This document shows, in pieces, positions 52,335 to 60,803 of a stretch of 64,000 bases of DNA. Position numbers and translations under genes: made by a program. This DNA is from JAZKBN01 sp040388605 (lineage in GTDB: Bacteria > Bacteroidota > Bacteroidia > Cytophagales > Flexibacteraceae). Positions within the stretch are counted from its first letter, which is position 1. Each line of letters opens with the position of its first letter. The notes under the pieces were generated by a model. The model had not been told where the DNA came from and ran no database searches. It saw nothing but the letters and a program-made list of their open reading frames with translations. The stretch is taken from contig JAZKBN010000012.1 in the NCBI GenBank assembly GCA_040388605.1, forward strand, positions 1 to 64,000, given 5' to 3'.

Positions 52335-52657
52335 GGCAGGTCATTAAAACGAAACACCTTTAAGCATTAAAACAGGCTCTTCCGCGAATCACTTAGCAAT
52401 AGGTGATTTTGTTGAAGAGCCTTCTTTTTTAACCTTAATCAGTACAATTACGCCAAATTGACATATATTAAGCAGCAGATTAATTACAAAACAGCCATTT
52501 TGACCGCATTGTTTACCCTTAATCAGCAAAAAGTATGGTTTTGGTCTGCCGGTACAGGGTTTGAAAAGGTATTCATGTGCCCGGCTATGAAACAATGCAC
52601 AGGGCCATTAAATAAGATACCAACCCAATCATTAAACCACAACAAATAAATAATACC
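52335..52657. other. 323-bp spacer between rbfA and hsp20
   Basis: Contains the rbfA terminator (52374-52430) and the upstream region of hsp20. Two 60-70 codon frames here show no protein character. No heat-shock box is recognisable. Confidence 0.5.
52374..52430 (+). terminator. Terminator of rbfA
   Basis: AGGCTCTTC (52374-52382) pairs with GAAGAGCCT (52414-52422), with an inner stem AATCAC/GTGATT, followed by TCTTTTTT. Confidence 0.85.
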
Positions 52658-53179
52658 ATGTCATTCGTTCGTTTTAAAGCTCCTGCAAACTACTTCCCCC
52701 ACAGCCCGTTTTTCAGCAATAAGCAAGTAAGCTGGCCTTTTACCAACACCATTGGCGAATTTACCGGTACTGAAAGCGGCCTGAGCACGCCCGCCGTTAA
52801 TGTAACCGAAACCGCCGAAGCCTTCCAGGTTCACGTGGCTGCTCCCGGACTGAAAAAAGAAAATTTCAGCCTTGATCTTGACCGCAACCTCTTAACCATA
52901 TCGGCCACAGAAACTGTTTCAAAAGAAAGCGCTGAGCCTGCCAACGCAGAAGGTGTAACCGCTGAAACTAACACCGGCGAAACAAAAACCACGGCTGCTG
53001 AAACAAAATACCTGCGCCGCGAGTTTAAATACAGCAGCTTCGAGCGCAGCTTCAAACTGCCCCAATCTGCCGACACCGCCAATATTGAAGCTAAATATAC
53101 TGATGGTGTATTGCTCGTGAACATTCCTAAGAAAGAAGAATCACGCGATAACGGCAAGCAAAAAATCAGCGTTTCCTAA
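52658..53179 (+). CDS. Small heat-shock protein, Hsp20/alpha-crystallin
   Basis: A 173-residue holdase that keeps unfolding proteins soluble. The alpha-crystallin domain spans about 45-165: NVTETAEAFQVHVAAPGLKKENFSLDL, YSSFERSFKLPQSAD and the end motif AKYTDGVLLVNIPK, in which IPK with the following residues is the typical C-terminal anchor. A Glu/Thr/Ala-rich insert (about 85-120) interrupts the domain between two strands, longer than in classic Hsp20. Monocistronic between two terminators. Confidence 0.93.
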   Translation: MSFVRFKAPANYFPHSPFFSNKQVSWPFTNTIGEFTGTESGLSTPAVNVTETAEAFQVHVAAPGLKKENFSLDLDRNLLTISATETVSKESAEPANAEGVTAETNTGETKTTAAETKYLRREFKYSSFERSFKLPQSADTANIEAKYTDGVLLVNIPKKEESRDNGKQKISVS

Positions 53180-53234
53180 GCAGATTAAATAATACATTAA
53201 GATCTTTCATTTAGATTGGCTTAATTAAGTGTTC

Positions 53235-53273
53235 AGCCGTCCCGGGGCCGCTATTTGGCCCGGGACGGCTTTA
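53235..53273 (+). terminator. Terminator of hsp20
   Basis: AGCCGTCCCGGGGCC (53235-53249) pairs with GGCCCGGGACGGCT (53257-53270), one bulged base, seven-base loop, followed by TTAT. Confidence 0.85.
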
Positions 53274-53328
53274 TATTTGCTGTTACCTATATTATATAAA
53301 GCCCTAAAACCTTGCATTCTCCTGATTC

Positions 53329-53360
53329 TTGCTTAATATTGAATTGTTATAGTAATTTTG
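53329..53360 (+). promoter_or_regulatory. Likely promoter of the CorC-type gene (TTG, N21, TAATTTTG)
   Basis: TTG (53329-53331) and TAATTTTG (53353-53360) resemble the Bacteroidota pattern with a spacer of 21 nt. The start codon at 53383 lies 23 nt after the -7 box. Confidence 0.55.
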
Positions 53361-53382
53361 CAGCGGCATCCCGCTAACCTGA

Positions 53383-54696
53383 ATGGCTCTGGAGATTGTA
53401 GTTGTTTTATTACTTATTGTTGCGAACGGAGTTTTTTCTTTTGCCGAAATAGCAATTGTGTCCTCGCGCAAAAGCCGATTAGAAGCCTATGCAAAAAAAG
53501 GCGATGAAGGCGCTCGCCTGGCCCTGAAGCTGAGTAATGAGCCCACCAGGCTGCTTGCAACCGTGCAGATAGGCATTACCTTAATAGGCATTTTAACCGG
53601 TGCATTCGGAGGAACGCTCTTTGCCGATAATGTAGCTGTTTGGATAAGGCCTTTGCCTGTTGTAGGCATCTATGCCGACACCATTGCCCTTTTCCTTGTA
53701 GTTTTGGTTATTACCTACCTCTCGCTCATTATTGGCGAGCTGGTACCTAAGAAGCTGGCCCTCACCAATCCTGAAAAGGTGGCAAGGGTAATGGCCCGCC
53801 CCATGAACTTCATAAGCATGGTAAGCTACCCTGCCGTATGGTTCCTGAGCCACAGCACCGATATTATAGTTAAGTTCCTGAAGCTTAAGCCCTCTGACGA
53901 ACCAAACGTTACCGAAGACGAAATAAAATCGTTGATGGCACAGGGCACCAATTTGGGTGAGTTCGCCGAAGTGGAGCAGGATATTATTGAGCGCGTTTTC
54001 CACATGAGCGACCGCAAAGTCGGCTCCCTTATGACAAATCGCCTCGATATGGAATGGCTTGATGCCAATGATGATTTCGAGATTAACCGCCGTAAAATAC
54101 TAACCAGCAGCTACAGCAGCTTCGCCCTCTGCGACGATGAAATAGATAAGGTGGTTGGTATAGTGTATACCAAGAAATTCCTCATCAGCCTGCACGACCA
54201 GGATTCTTTCAGCCTGCTCAGCATTGCTGAAAAGCCTGTTTTCATTCCTGAAAATATGAACTCTTTCAAGGTTCTGGAAAAGTTCAAGGAAAAAAGAACC
54301 CGTATCTGCATAGTTGTGGATGAATTCGGCGCCGTACAGGGCATGGTAACCATGAGCGATATTACCGAGGCTTTGCTCGGTGAACCTGCCACTTCACCGG
54401 AATCAGGCGAAGAAGCTGAAATAATTGCCCGCGAAGACGGTACATGGCTCATAGATGCCCTGCTGTCCTTCGAAGAATTTATTGCCTTCTTTGAGCTTAG
54501 CGATGTGGATACCGAAGACCGCACAGGCTTTCACACACTTGGCGGCTTTATATTGCACCTAAGCGAGCAAATACCACGCACCGGCGAAATTTTCACTTGG
54601 CGAAATTTCTCTTTCGAGGTGATTGATATGGATGGTAACCGGATAGATAAAATACTGGTTTCCCAAAAAACCGGCCACGAAGTGCATAATAATTAA
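53383..54696 (+). CDS. HlyC/CorC family transporter (CNNM/DUF21, CBS)
   Basis: A 437-residue inner-membrane protein. The DUF21/CNNM domain (about 1-180) has three to four helices with VVVLLLIVANGVFSFAEIAIVSSRKSRL (broken over helix 1 and the conserved Ser/Arg turn). A CBS pair follows (about 200-330, with SSFALCDDEIDKVVGIVYTK and VVDEFGAVQGMVTMSDITEALLG), and a CorC/HlyC C-terminal domain (about 345-430, DVDTEDRTGFHTLGGFIL). Relatives export or take up Mg2+ or Co2+; the name hemolysin is historical. Ends at a clean terminator. Confidence 0.93.
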   Translation: MALEIVVVLLLIVANGVFSFAEIAIVSSRKSRLEAYAKKGDEGARLALKLSNEPTRLLATVQIGITLIGILTGAFGGTLFADNVAVWIRPLPVVGIYADTIALFLVVLVITYLSLIIGELVPKKLALTNPEKVARVMARPMNFISMVSYPAVWFLSHSTDIIVKFLKLKPSDEPNVTEDEIKSLMAQGTNLGEFAEVEQDIIERVFHMSDRKVGSLMTNRLDMEWLDANDDFEINRRKILTSSYSSFALCDDEIDKVVGIVYTKKFLISLHDQDSFSLLSIAEKPVFIPENMNSFKVLEKFKEKRTRICIVVDEFGAVQGMVTMSDITEALLGEPATSPESGEEAEIIAREDGTWLIDALLSFEEFIAFFELSDVDTEDRTGFHTLGGFILHLSEQIPRTGEIFTWRNFSFEVIDMDGNRIDKILVSQKTGHEVHNN

Positions 54697-54741
54697 TTCT
54701 TACCATCCTTTTCAGATGGGTAACACATAGCAATTGAATTT

Positions 54742-54765
54742 AAGCCGGAACAGTTCCGGCTTTTT
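54742..54765 (+). terminator. Terminator of the CorC-type gene
   Basis: AAGCCGGAA pairs with TTCCGGCTT around CAG, followed by TTT. It may also serve the convergent menC transcript weakly. Confidence 0.85.
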
Positions 54766-54879
54766 GGTTTTATAATTATGCTGAATTATTCCCACTGCTT
54801 ACGTTCTCCTGAAAGTCAGGCAAAAAAATAAGGGCTTATGCCCTTTCGAAAATCTTAAGCAAGCCTGTCGGCCAAAAAA

Positions 54880-55971
54880 CTATACCTCCCACGATACTTT
54901 TTTATTATATGTCAGCTTATTGCCTTTCAGCTCAAGTGGTGAGCCTATATTATTCCTATACAGGTTGCCCGTACCCAAGCCCTGAGGGGTTTGCAAATCA
55001 TAGTTGGCGCTGAATTGGGCCAAGGCATTAAGCCCTACATTGCTCTCTAATGCAGAGCTAAGCCACCAGCGTATGCCAAGCTCTTCGGCCACCTCAATCC
55101 ATTCGCGACCTGCCTGGAAACCGCCTAAAAGGCTTGGCTTAAGTATAACAGCCTTTGGTTTAACAGTTTCTAATAATTTCAGCTTATTATCGAGGTCGGT
55201 TATGCCTATTAATTCTTCATCAAGACCAATAGGAACCAAGGATTTCTCGCAGATGGCAGCCATTTCCTGAATCTGGCCGGGCTTAATAGGCTGCTCCAAA
55301 ATTTCAGGTTCAACTTCAGAGAGCCTGTTCAGGTACTCCATGGCATTATCCGCACTGAAAGCACCATTGGCATCAAGCCGAATGCTGAGTTCCTGTGCAG
55401 TATATTCTTTCCTGAGGCTTTTGAGCAGCTCAAGTTCATCCTCGAAGTTTGCGCCACCTATTTTTACCTTCAGGCTTGTAAAGCCGTCTTCCAGCTTTTC
55501 AGCAATCTGGTTCAGCATGTACTCTTTATCGCCCATCCAGATTAAGCCGTTAATGGTTATAGGCTTGGCATGGGTGTAAAAGCTGTTGTTAAACACCATA
55601 CGATGGCCGCCGTTCAGCAAATCGAGCAGGGCTGTCTCCATACCAAAGCGGACTGCCGGCAAGGTATCAGGAACCAACGATGTGCTGTAAACAGGCACAA
55701 CGAAATCAGGATTCACCCAGCTGCGGTTAACCTCAAGCGGGATGTTGCCTATTTTCTGGCAAAGGTTGTGCAGGCGGGGCTCTAAATCACTTACATCATC
55801 GGGGCTCAGGCCGGCTATAAGGCTTACTTCCCCTATGCCGAAACGGCCCGGATCATGCGAAAAATAAATTTTAAGCATGTAAGAAACCTTCGAGGTGAGC
55901 ACCCCGCGAGAAGTGCCCGCCCGGAAGCGGAAATAAAGAGGAAATTTAGAATATTCAGCCTGAATTTTCAT
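54880..55971 (-). CDS. menC: o-Succinylbenzoate synthase, enolase superfamily
   Basis: Dehydrates SHCHC to o-succinylbenzoate in menaquinone synthesis. Enolase-fold features are the KxK base (TSLKVKIGG), metal ligands Asp in SIRLDANGAF, Glu in EILEQPI and Asp/Glu in IGLDEELI, and the second lysine in AVILKPSLLGG. The residue pattern fits the OSBS group better than dipeptide epimerases, but these are hard to tell apart and no other men gene is near. The frame is open to 56031, but the ATG at 55971 (MKIQAEYSKFPLYFRF) matches the family. Menaquinone is the sole quinone of most Bacteroidota. Confidence 0.85.
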   Translation of the reverse strand: MKIQAEYSKFPLYFRFRAGTSRGVLTSKVSYMLKIYFSHDPGRFGIGEVSLIAGLSPDDVSDLEPRLHNLCQKIGNIPLEVNRSWVNPDFVVPVYSTSLVPDTLPAVRFGMETALLDLLNGGHRMVFNNSFYTHAKPITINGLIWMGDKEYMLNQIAEKLEDGFTSLKVKIGGANFEDELELLKSLRKEYTAQELSIRLDANGAFSADNAMEYLNRLSEVEPEILEQPIKPGQIQEMAAICEKSLVPIGLDEELIGITDLDNKLKLLETVKPKAVILKPSLLGGFQAGREWIEVAEELGIRWWLSSALESNVGLNALAQFSANYDLQTPQGLGTGNLYRNNIGSPLELKGNKLTYNKKVSWEV

Positions 55972-56088
55972 GGAAGCTATGAAAGCGGCGGTATAACCTT
56001 TACAGTATTTATACGGCGCGCCAAACGGCATTGTAAATAGCCAATTAATTAGGCAATAAACAATGGCATCGGTAAATTAATGTATTGA

Positions 56089-57402
56089 CTATGGCTGCTT
56101 TGAACTGCGAATGAATGTTACGAACAGCAAAACAAGCACCCCAAAGCGCCCGACTGTCATGCTAACCGAATATATTATTTGTTGCAGCCCCGCCGGTGAG
56201 TTTTGAGGCTCCCAAAGCAAACCCGAATTACTGAAATAAGACAGTTGGTTAAAGGCAAGCGCTTCAGCACTGCCAAACCCGCTGTTTAATAACAATAACC
56301 AAGCCGACAGGTTAAACAGCACCATAAAACAGGCTATAGTCATTATAGGTATATATAACTTTTCCCAATCAGGGAATTTGTTACTGTTTTGAAATTTTTT
56401 ATTGCGAATTCCCAAAAAACGCACAAATAAAACCATGCTTAACAACAGCCCGAAAGGGCTTGCAGCAGCTGAAAAAAAACTGCCCCCTATTATAATTAAA
56501 ACCAAAAAAAATATGGAAGTACCGGTGCCAAGTACCGCCGGCCGGAAATTTTGGTACCCGTTCGCCAGGCATGAAACAGTACTGAACAAAGATGCTATAC
56601 CTGCTTCGCCGCCGTTGAGGTTGGTAAATACTGCACTCCTTTCTGCTTTATAAATTACGAAAGCAGCAAAGCCTATGATCAGACCAAACACCAAAATGCT
56701 TAACCTTGTAAAAGCCTGCCAGTTTATATCAGGTGTTTTAAGACGCTCCCGTAATGATTGCGGCGAAACCAAATCAAGCATTACCGGCATTCCCAAAACC
56801 GAAAAGCAGGTAAGAATTGATACCACTGACTGTATTATAAAAGCATGCCCCGCAAGCTTTGCCATAAACCCATTGGGCACTGCCATATACCCTGCCCCGG
56901 CACCCAGCGAGAAACCGTGAAAAAGGGCAAGATACAGCCTGTCTAAATTGCCTTTATAGGGACTTACCGGGAACAGGAAATAAAAGGACAGGCTCGCGGT
57001 TAAAGCAAAAAGTAATTGGTAAAGAGCCAGTCGGCCAAACAGGCCTTTGGGTGTTTCCCAATTGAATGCGCCCGAAGGTTCCCCCTGCTTGATTCGGCTT
57101 ATGTTGTAAGCCCTCACAAATGGTCCGAACAGAACTAAGGTGCACATCATAAACAGGAATGTTCCTGTTTGTGCCATTACTGATGTATATATCCTGAAAG
57201 CCGGTTCGCTTACTAACGCTTCAGATGTAAATACGGTTGCCGTTGCAGCTGAGCAGGCATAAAAAACGGCTGTGGTTAAATCATTATCAGAACCGTAAGG
57301 TACTAGCCCAAAATACAGTAAGGCAGTACCAACCGCTATTTGGATACTTACAATCCAAATAAGCCGGCTAAGCCAAAGCTTATAAAAAGCCTTATCGGGC
57401 AT
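56089..57402 (-). CDS. TrkH/KtrB-like potassium transporter, diverged
   Basis: A membrane protein of about 437 residues with the four-fold M1-P-M2 plan of the TrkH/Ktr/HKT superfamily. Pore-loop places are CSAATATVF, GFSLGAGAGYM, TVSCLANGYQN and LSYFSNSGLLW. Three loops keep the filter glycine, the first has Val at that place, so K+ selectivity may be reduced. The frame is open to 57492, deep inside the heptose-kinase gene; starts at 57420 and 57402 are possible. 57402 gives an 11-bp overlap with the kinase stop and is chosen. No TrkA/KtrA partner is in the window. Confidence 0.8.
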   Translation of the reverse strand: MPDKAFYKLWLSRLIWIVSIQIAVGTALLYFGLVPYGSDNDLTTAVFYACSAATATVFTSEALVSEPAFRIYTSVMAQTGTFLFMMCTLVLFGPFVRAYNISRIKQGEPSGAFNWETPKGLFGRLALYQLLFALTASLSFYFLFPVSPYKGNLDRLYLALFHGFSLGAGAGYMAVPNGFMAKLAGHAFIIQSVVSILTCFSVLGMPVMLDLVSPQSLRERLKTPDINWQAFTRLSILVFGLIIGFAAFVIYKAERSAVFTNLNGGEAGIASLFSTVSCLANGYQNFRPAVLGTGTSIFFLVLIIIGGSFFSAAASPFGLLLSMVLFVRFLGIRNKKFQNSNKFPDWEKLYIPIMTIACFMVLFNLSAWLLLLNSGFGSAEALAFNQLSYFSNSGLLWEPQNSPAGLQQIIYSVSMTVGRFGVLVLLFVTFIRSSKQP

Positions 57403-58399
57403 ACTTTTCGTAGAGGCCATGCCGTTTGGCTTCTGCAAGCAGGTTGGCTTTATCAATTGGTACAACGCCGGCATATTCGCAAACCAGGCCACCTCCCAAA
57501 TTACTTAAAGCTAACACCAGCTTTGGCGGCAGGCCCAGGGCCACACACAGGGCTGCAATGCTGATAACAGTATCGCCTGCACCGCTTACATCGGCTATGT
57601 TGCGCAGCCATGCAGGTATGTGGTAACGGGTTTCATTAAAATCGATATACATGCCACGTTCGCTCAGGGTAATTAATGCGCCGTTTAGTTGCAGGGCATC
57701 TTTCAGCTGCTGCACGGCAGAATCCAATTCCCCGGGCTTATCAGGATCGAAATCAATTTTAAGGCCTTCACGCAGCTCTTTCAGGTTGGGCTTAAAGAGG
57801 CTCGCGCCTCGGTAAAACATGAAATTGCGTTTCTTGGGATCTACCACGGTAGGTATTCCTGCCTTGGTTGCCATTTCAATAACAGATTCAATAAGCTCCT
57901 TCCCTAAAACGCCCTTATCGTAGTCCTCGAAAATAACAACCGAGCATTCCGGCAAGAGGCTTTCAATACGTTCAAGCAGGTTTTTACGCACTTCAATATT
58001 AAGCTGCCCAATATCTTCGGTATCAACGCGAAGTAAATGGTGTGCGCCCGACATTACCCTTTGCTTGGTGGTGGTAATTCGGCTGTCGCTGCGCAGTATG
58101 CCGTCATCCGGCAGGTTGCTTTGAGCCATGAGGCGCAGGAGCATATCGCCTTCCACATCGTTGCCTATAGCCGAGCAGAGATATGGCTTTGCACCGAGAG
58201 CGCTCACATTCAGGGCCACATTGGCTGCGCCGCCCAGTCGCTCTTCGCGGCCGGTAACATGCAGCACCGGAACAGGAGCTTCGGGAGAAATACGATCTAC
58301 TTTGCCGTGCGTATAGGTATCTACCATTACGTCGCCAATAATGAGCACCTTCAGGTTGCTGAAGGCATCAAAAATATCTTCTTGGGAACGGAAGTTCAT
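57392..58399 (-). CDS. D-glycero-beta-D-manno-heptose-7-phosphate kinase (HldE kinase domain)
   Basis: PfkB-family kinase that makes heptose-1,7-bisphosphate for ADP-heptose, used in lipopolysaccharide core. It corresponds to the N-terminal half of E. coli HldE (RfaE domain I); the adenylyltransferase half is absent at 335 residues. Landmarks are VLIIGDVMVDTYTHGKVDRISPEAPVPVL (read over the first strand and sugar site), LGGAANVALNVSALGA, KQRVMSGAHHLLRVD, VVDPKKRNF and the catalytic IADVSGAGDTV. The separate adenylyltransferase must be elsewhere. It is upstream of and overlaps the TrkH-like gene. Confidence 0.93.
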   Translation of the reverse strand: MNFRSQEDIFDAFSNLKVLIIGDVMVDTYTHGKVDRISPEAPVPVLHVTGREERLGGAANVALNVSALGAKPYLCSAIGNDVEGDMLLRLMAQSNLPDDGILRSDSRITTTKQRVMSGAHHLLRVDTEDIGQLNIEVRKNLLERIESLLPECSVVIFEDYDKGVLGKELIESVIEMATKAGIPTVVDPKKRNFMFYRGASLFKPNLKELREGLKIDFDPDKPGELDSAVQQLKDALQLNGALITLSERGMYIDFNETRYHIPAWLRNIADVSGAGDTVISIAALCVALGLPPKLVLALSNLGGGLVCEYAGVVPIDKANLLAEAKRHGLYEKYAR

Positions 58400-58544
58400 C
58401 CGGGGGAAAAATGTTTTTCTGTTTGAAGGGACCGGCTCAAATTCAAGCCGACGTTAATTGGAATGCAATCCGGGATCTAAAGCCGCCTTAACCCAATAGG
58501 GTAAACGCTGCCCTGCTTAAATTAAACCCGGTAAGGCTTAATAA

Positions 58545-58570
58545 ATCAAAGGCCGGCCATACAGCCGACC
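58545..58570 (-). terminator. Possible terminator of the aspartate-type aminotransferase gene
   Basis: On the minus strand GGTCGGC and GCCGGCC pair (one G-U) around six bases, then TTTGATTT. It lies 21 bp after the stop at 58592. Confidence 0.5.
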
Positions 58571-58591
58571 CCGATATTTTTCATCCGGCTT

Positions 58592-59803
58592 TTACTTAAG
58601 CTCAGCAAGTGCAGCAGCAATGCGCTCAAATGCTTCTTTCAGCTTGGCATCTGATGCCGCGAAAGATATGCGGATACAGGAATCGTCGCCAAAAGCGTCG
58701 CCGGGTACTACAGATACGAATGAGGTATTCAGTATATACATGGCCAAATCTGTACTGTTATTAATTACCGTTTCGCCTTTGCTGCGCCCGAAATAGGAGT
58801 CAATTTTTGGGAAAATGTAAAACGCGCCATCCGGTGAGCTTACCGATACACCGGGAATGGCATTGGCCCATGCCACCACCAAATCTCGGCGGCGCAGGAA
58901 TGCAGCCGACATTTCTTCAGTTGGTTTTTGGCTGCCGTTCAGGGCTGCAGTTGCAGCCTTTTGGGCTATTGAGCAGGTGCCCGATGTAATTTGCCCCTGC
59001 ATTTTGTCGCAGGCATCGGTAATCCATTTTTCGGCGGCCATATAGCCAACGCGCCAGCCGGTCATGGCATACGCCTTGCTGAGGCCGTTAATGGTTATTA
59101 CGCGCTCTTTAACTGCCGGAATGGCGGCCATGCTGTAATGTGCGCCTGTAAAGTTGATGTGCTCGTAAATTTCATCGGCAATCACATACAGGTTTTCGTA
59201 GCGGAGCACCACATCGGCAATATCGCTGAGCTCCTGTTGGTTGAATACCGCACCTGTGGGGTTGCATGGCGAAGAATAAATAATTACGCGGGTATTGCCT
59301 GTTACAGCCGCTTCAATTTGCGTTGCCGTGGCTTTAAAGCCCTGCTCAGCATCGCCGGAAACTACTACGGGAACACCGCCTGCCAACTTAACCACTTCAA
59401 GGTAGCTTACCCAATACGGACCGAGGATAATTACCTCGTCGCCGGGGTTAATGAGGCAGAGAATGGCATTGGCTATGCTTTGCTTGGCGCCTGTGCTTAC
59501 CACAATCTGGTCAACAGGGTAGCTTAGGTTATTGTCGCGCAGCAGCTTGTCGCTGATGGCTTTACGAAGGTCGGGGTAGCCGGGTACAGGGGTGTAAAAA
59601 GTGAAGCCCTCGTCTATGGCCTTCTTGGCGGCATCTTTAATGTATTGCGGGGTCTGGAAATCAGGCTCGCCGAAGCTGAGGTTGATTACATCATGTCCTT
59701 TGGCTGCAAGCTCGCGGGCCTTTTTGGCCATGCCTATGGTTTGCGATTCTTCCAGGCTGTTTATACGATCTGACAGGCGATTAGCGGTGAGTGTGCCTTG
59801 CAT
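58592..59803 (-). CDS. PLP-dependent aminotransferase, aspartate type
   Basis: A 403-residue fold-type I aminotransferase of the AspC subgroup Ib. It has INLSFGEPDFQTPQYIKDAAKKAI, TPVPGYPDLRKAI, STGAKQSIANAI, the substrate-binding ILGPYWVSYLEVVKLAGG, YSSPCNPTGAVF, DEIYEHINF (PLP Asp/Tyr) and the Schiff-base lysine in INGLSKAYAMTGWRVGY. It probably moves amino groups between aspartate or other amino acids and 2-oxoglutarate. The frame is open to 59944, but the ATG at 59803 (MQGTLTANRLSDRI) gives the family start. Confidence 0.94.
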   Translation of the reverse strand: MQGTLTANRLSDRINSLEESQTIGMAKKARELAAKGHDVINLSFGEPDFQTPQYIKDAAKKAIDEGFTFYTPVPGYPDLRKAISDKLLRDNNLSYPVDQIVVSTGAKQSIANAILCLINPGDEVIILGPYWVSYLEVVKLAGGVPVVVSGDAEQGFKATATQIEAAVTGNTRVIIYSSPCNPTGAVFNQQELSDIADVVLRYENLYVIADEIYEHINFTGAHYSMAAIPAVKERVITINGLSKAYAMTGWRVGYMAAEKWITDACDKMQGQITSGTCSIAQKAATAALNGSQKPTEEMSAAFLRRRDLVVAWANAIPGVSVSSPDGAFYIFPKIDSYFGRSKGETVINNSTDLAMYILNTSFVSVVPGDAFGDDSCIRISFAASDAKLKEAFERIAAALAELK

Positions 59804-60064
59804 TAAGATGTTTTGGGTACGAAAACGTTTTTTATTGATTACAATGTTACAAAGGAACGATGCGCTTTGCCCCGGTGTATATTGAAAATACAGGCCGATG
59901 CAAATTACCGCAACCTGTGCAGGATGGTGTAAATTCGGGTGCAAAGGTAGCAGTTTTCCGCCAAAGACAGGGTGACCGAATTATAAAGCCCGGTTAGGTG
60001 ATAAATCCTCCAATCTATCCTGTTTTCCATTCATAGCATGCGATAAAAAGGCGATATTCGCAGC

Positions 60065-60388
60065 GTGGAAAACAGCAACAGTCTTTCCGTTCTTTGGGAT
60101 GCCGGAAATCTACTGCACCTTTCAGAAAGGCCCGAGAGGGATATTTCTGAAAATGACGTGGAAGAAGCTGTTAGGGATTGGAACGCCCTAATACAAAAAG
60201 GACGTTTTGAAGACGGTGAACAGTACTTTCGTTTGCTCGGCATGACTTGGAAAGGCCGGATTATTGTTGTAATTTTCTCAGAAAGAAACGGAATGCTAAG
60301 ACCTGCAACCGTATACCCTGCCAATAAGCGATTACGGGCATCGTATTTTAAAAACCTGGACAGCTTCAATCATGAAAAAGAAATTTAA
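60065..60388 (+). CDS. BrnT-like putative toxin of a type II toxin-antitoxin pair
   Basis: A 107-residue protein whose layout follows the BrnT RNase fold: VLWDAGNLLHLSERPERDIS near the start (WD..N..HL pattern), DVEEAVRDW, a hairpin region EQYFRLLGMTWKGRIIVVIF and the C-terminal RPATVYPANKRLRASYF, matching the order W-D ... D-V-E-E ... G-x-T-x-x-G-R ... R-x-x-T/A-x-x-A ... R-x-x-Y of BrnT and related toxins. Assignment is by pattern only. The start is GTG at 60065. Its end overlaps the next gene by 17 bp, so the two are translated as one unit, toxin first, as in brnTA. Confidence 0.75.
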   Translation: MENSNSLSVLWDAGNLLHLSERPERDISENDVEEAVRDWNALIQKGRFEDGEQYFRLLGMTWKGRIIVVIFSERNGMLRPATVYPANKRLRASYFKNLDSFNHEKEI

Positions 60389-60536
60389 CCCGGACGAGTT
60401 TTTTAACCGCCCTGAAGTGCAGAAAAAAGAAAGCAGCGAATTTGAAAAGCAGCTTAAATCAGGTGACAAGCCCCTTAAGCTTGAAGATATATTTAAAAAG
60501 CCTGTAAATAGGGGCACGAGGGAAAAAGCGGCTTGA
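60372..60536 (+). CDS. Putative antitoxin of the BrnT-like pair, 54 residues
   Basis: A very short lysine/glutamate-rich protein (KKKFNPDEFFNRPEVQKKES at the start, KPLKLEDIFKKP near the end). It begins with ATG inside the last codons of the toxin gene (overlap 60372-60388) and ends with TGA at 60534-60536. It is helical and lacks a clear ribbon-helix-helix or BrnA signature; it could neutralise the toxin by an intrinsically disordered segment, as many small antitoxins do. The short length means it is easily missed in annotation. Confidence 0.7.
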   Translation: MKKKFNPDEFFNRPEVQKKESSEFEKQLKSGDKPLKLEDIFKKPVNRGTREKAA

Positions 60537-60700
60537 ATTACTAATCACAAAATAAACTTCCCCACGTAATCAGTACGACTGCTTATGTGGGAAGTTTATT
60601 TGCATGGGGCTTTGGTTGTGAAGTGCGGGAGTCGGTCTAATATTTTCAGGATTGTAAATGATTGTGTTGGTGTACATGGTATAATAATTAAGCAGGTAGT

Positions 60701-60740
60701 AAAAAGCGAAAGGCACCATTCCGGTGCCTTTCGCTTTTTT
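60701..60740. terminator. Bidirectional terminator between the toxin-antitoxin pair and the S41 protease
   Basis: AAAAAGCGAAAGGCACC (60701-60717) and GGTGCCTTTCGCTTTTT (60723-60739) form a perfect 17-bp stem with a five-base loop, with A and T runs on both sides. Confidence 0.95.
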
Positions 60741-60803
60741 ATAATCATCGGCAGTTTACTTATAAATCAGCCGCCCTCAAAATATGCTTTCCAAACCAAT
60801 CAA

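Noticed and set aside
57403..57492. Longer start of the TrkH-like gene
   Set aside because: It would overlap the heptose-kinase gene by about 100 bp and adds no hydrophobic or family sequence.
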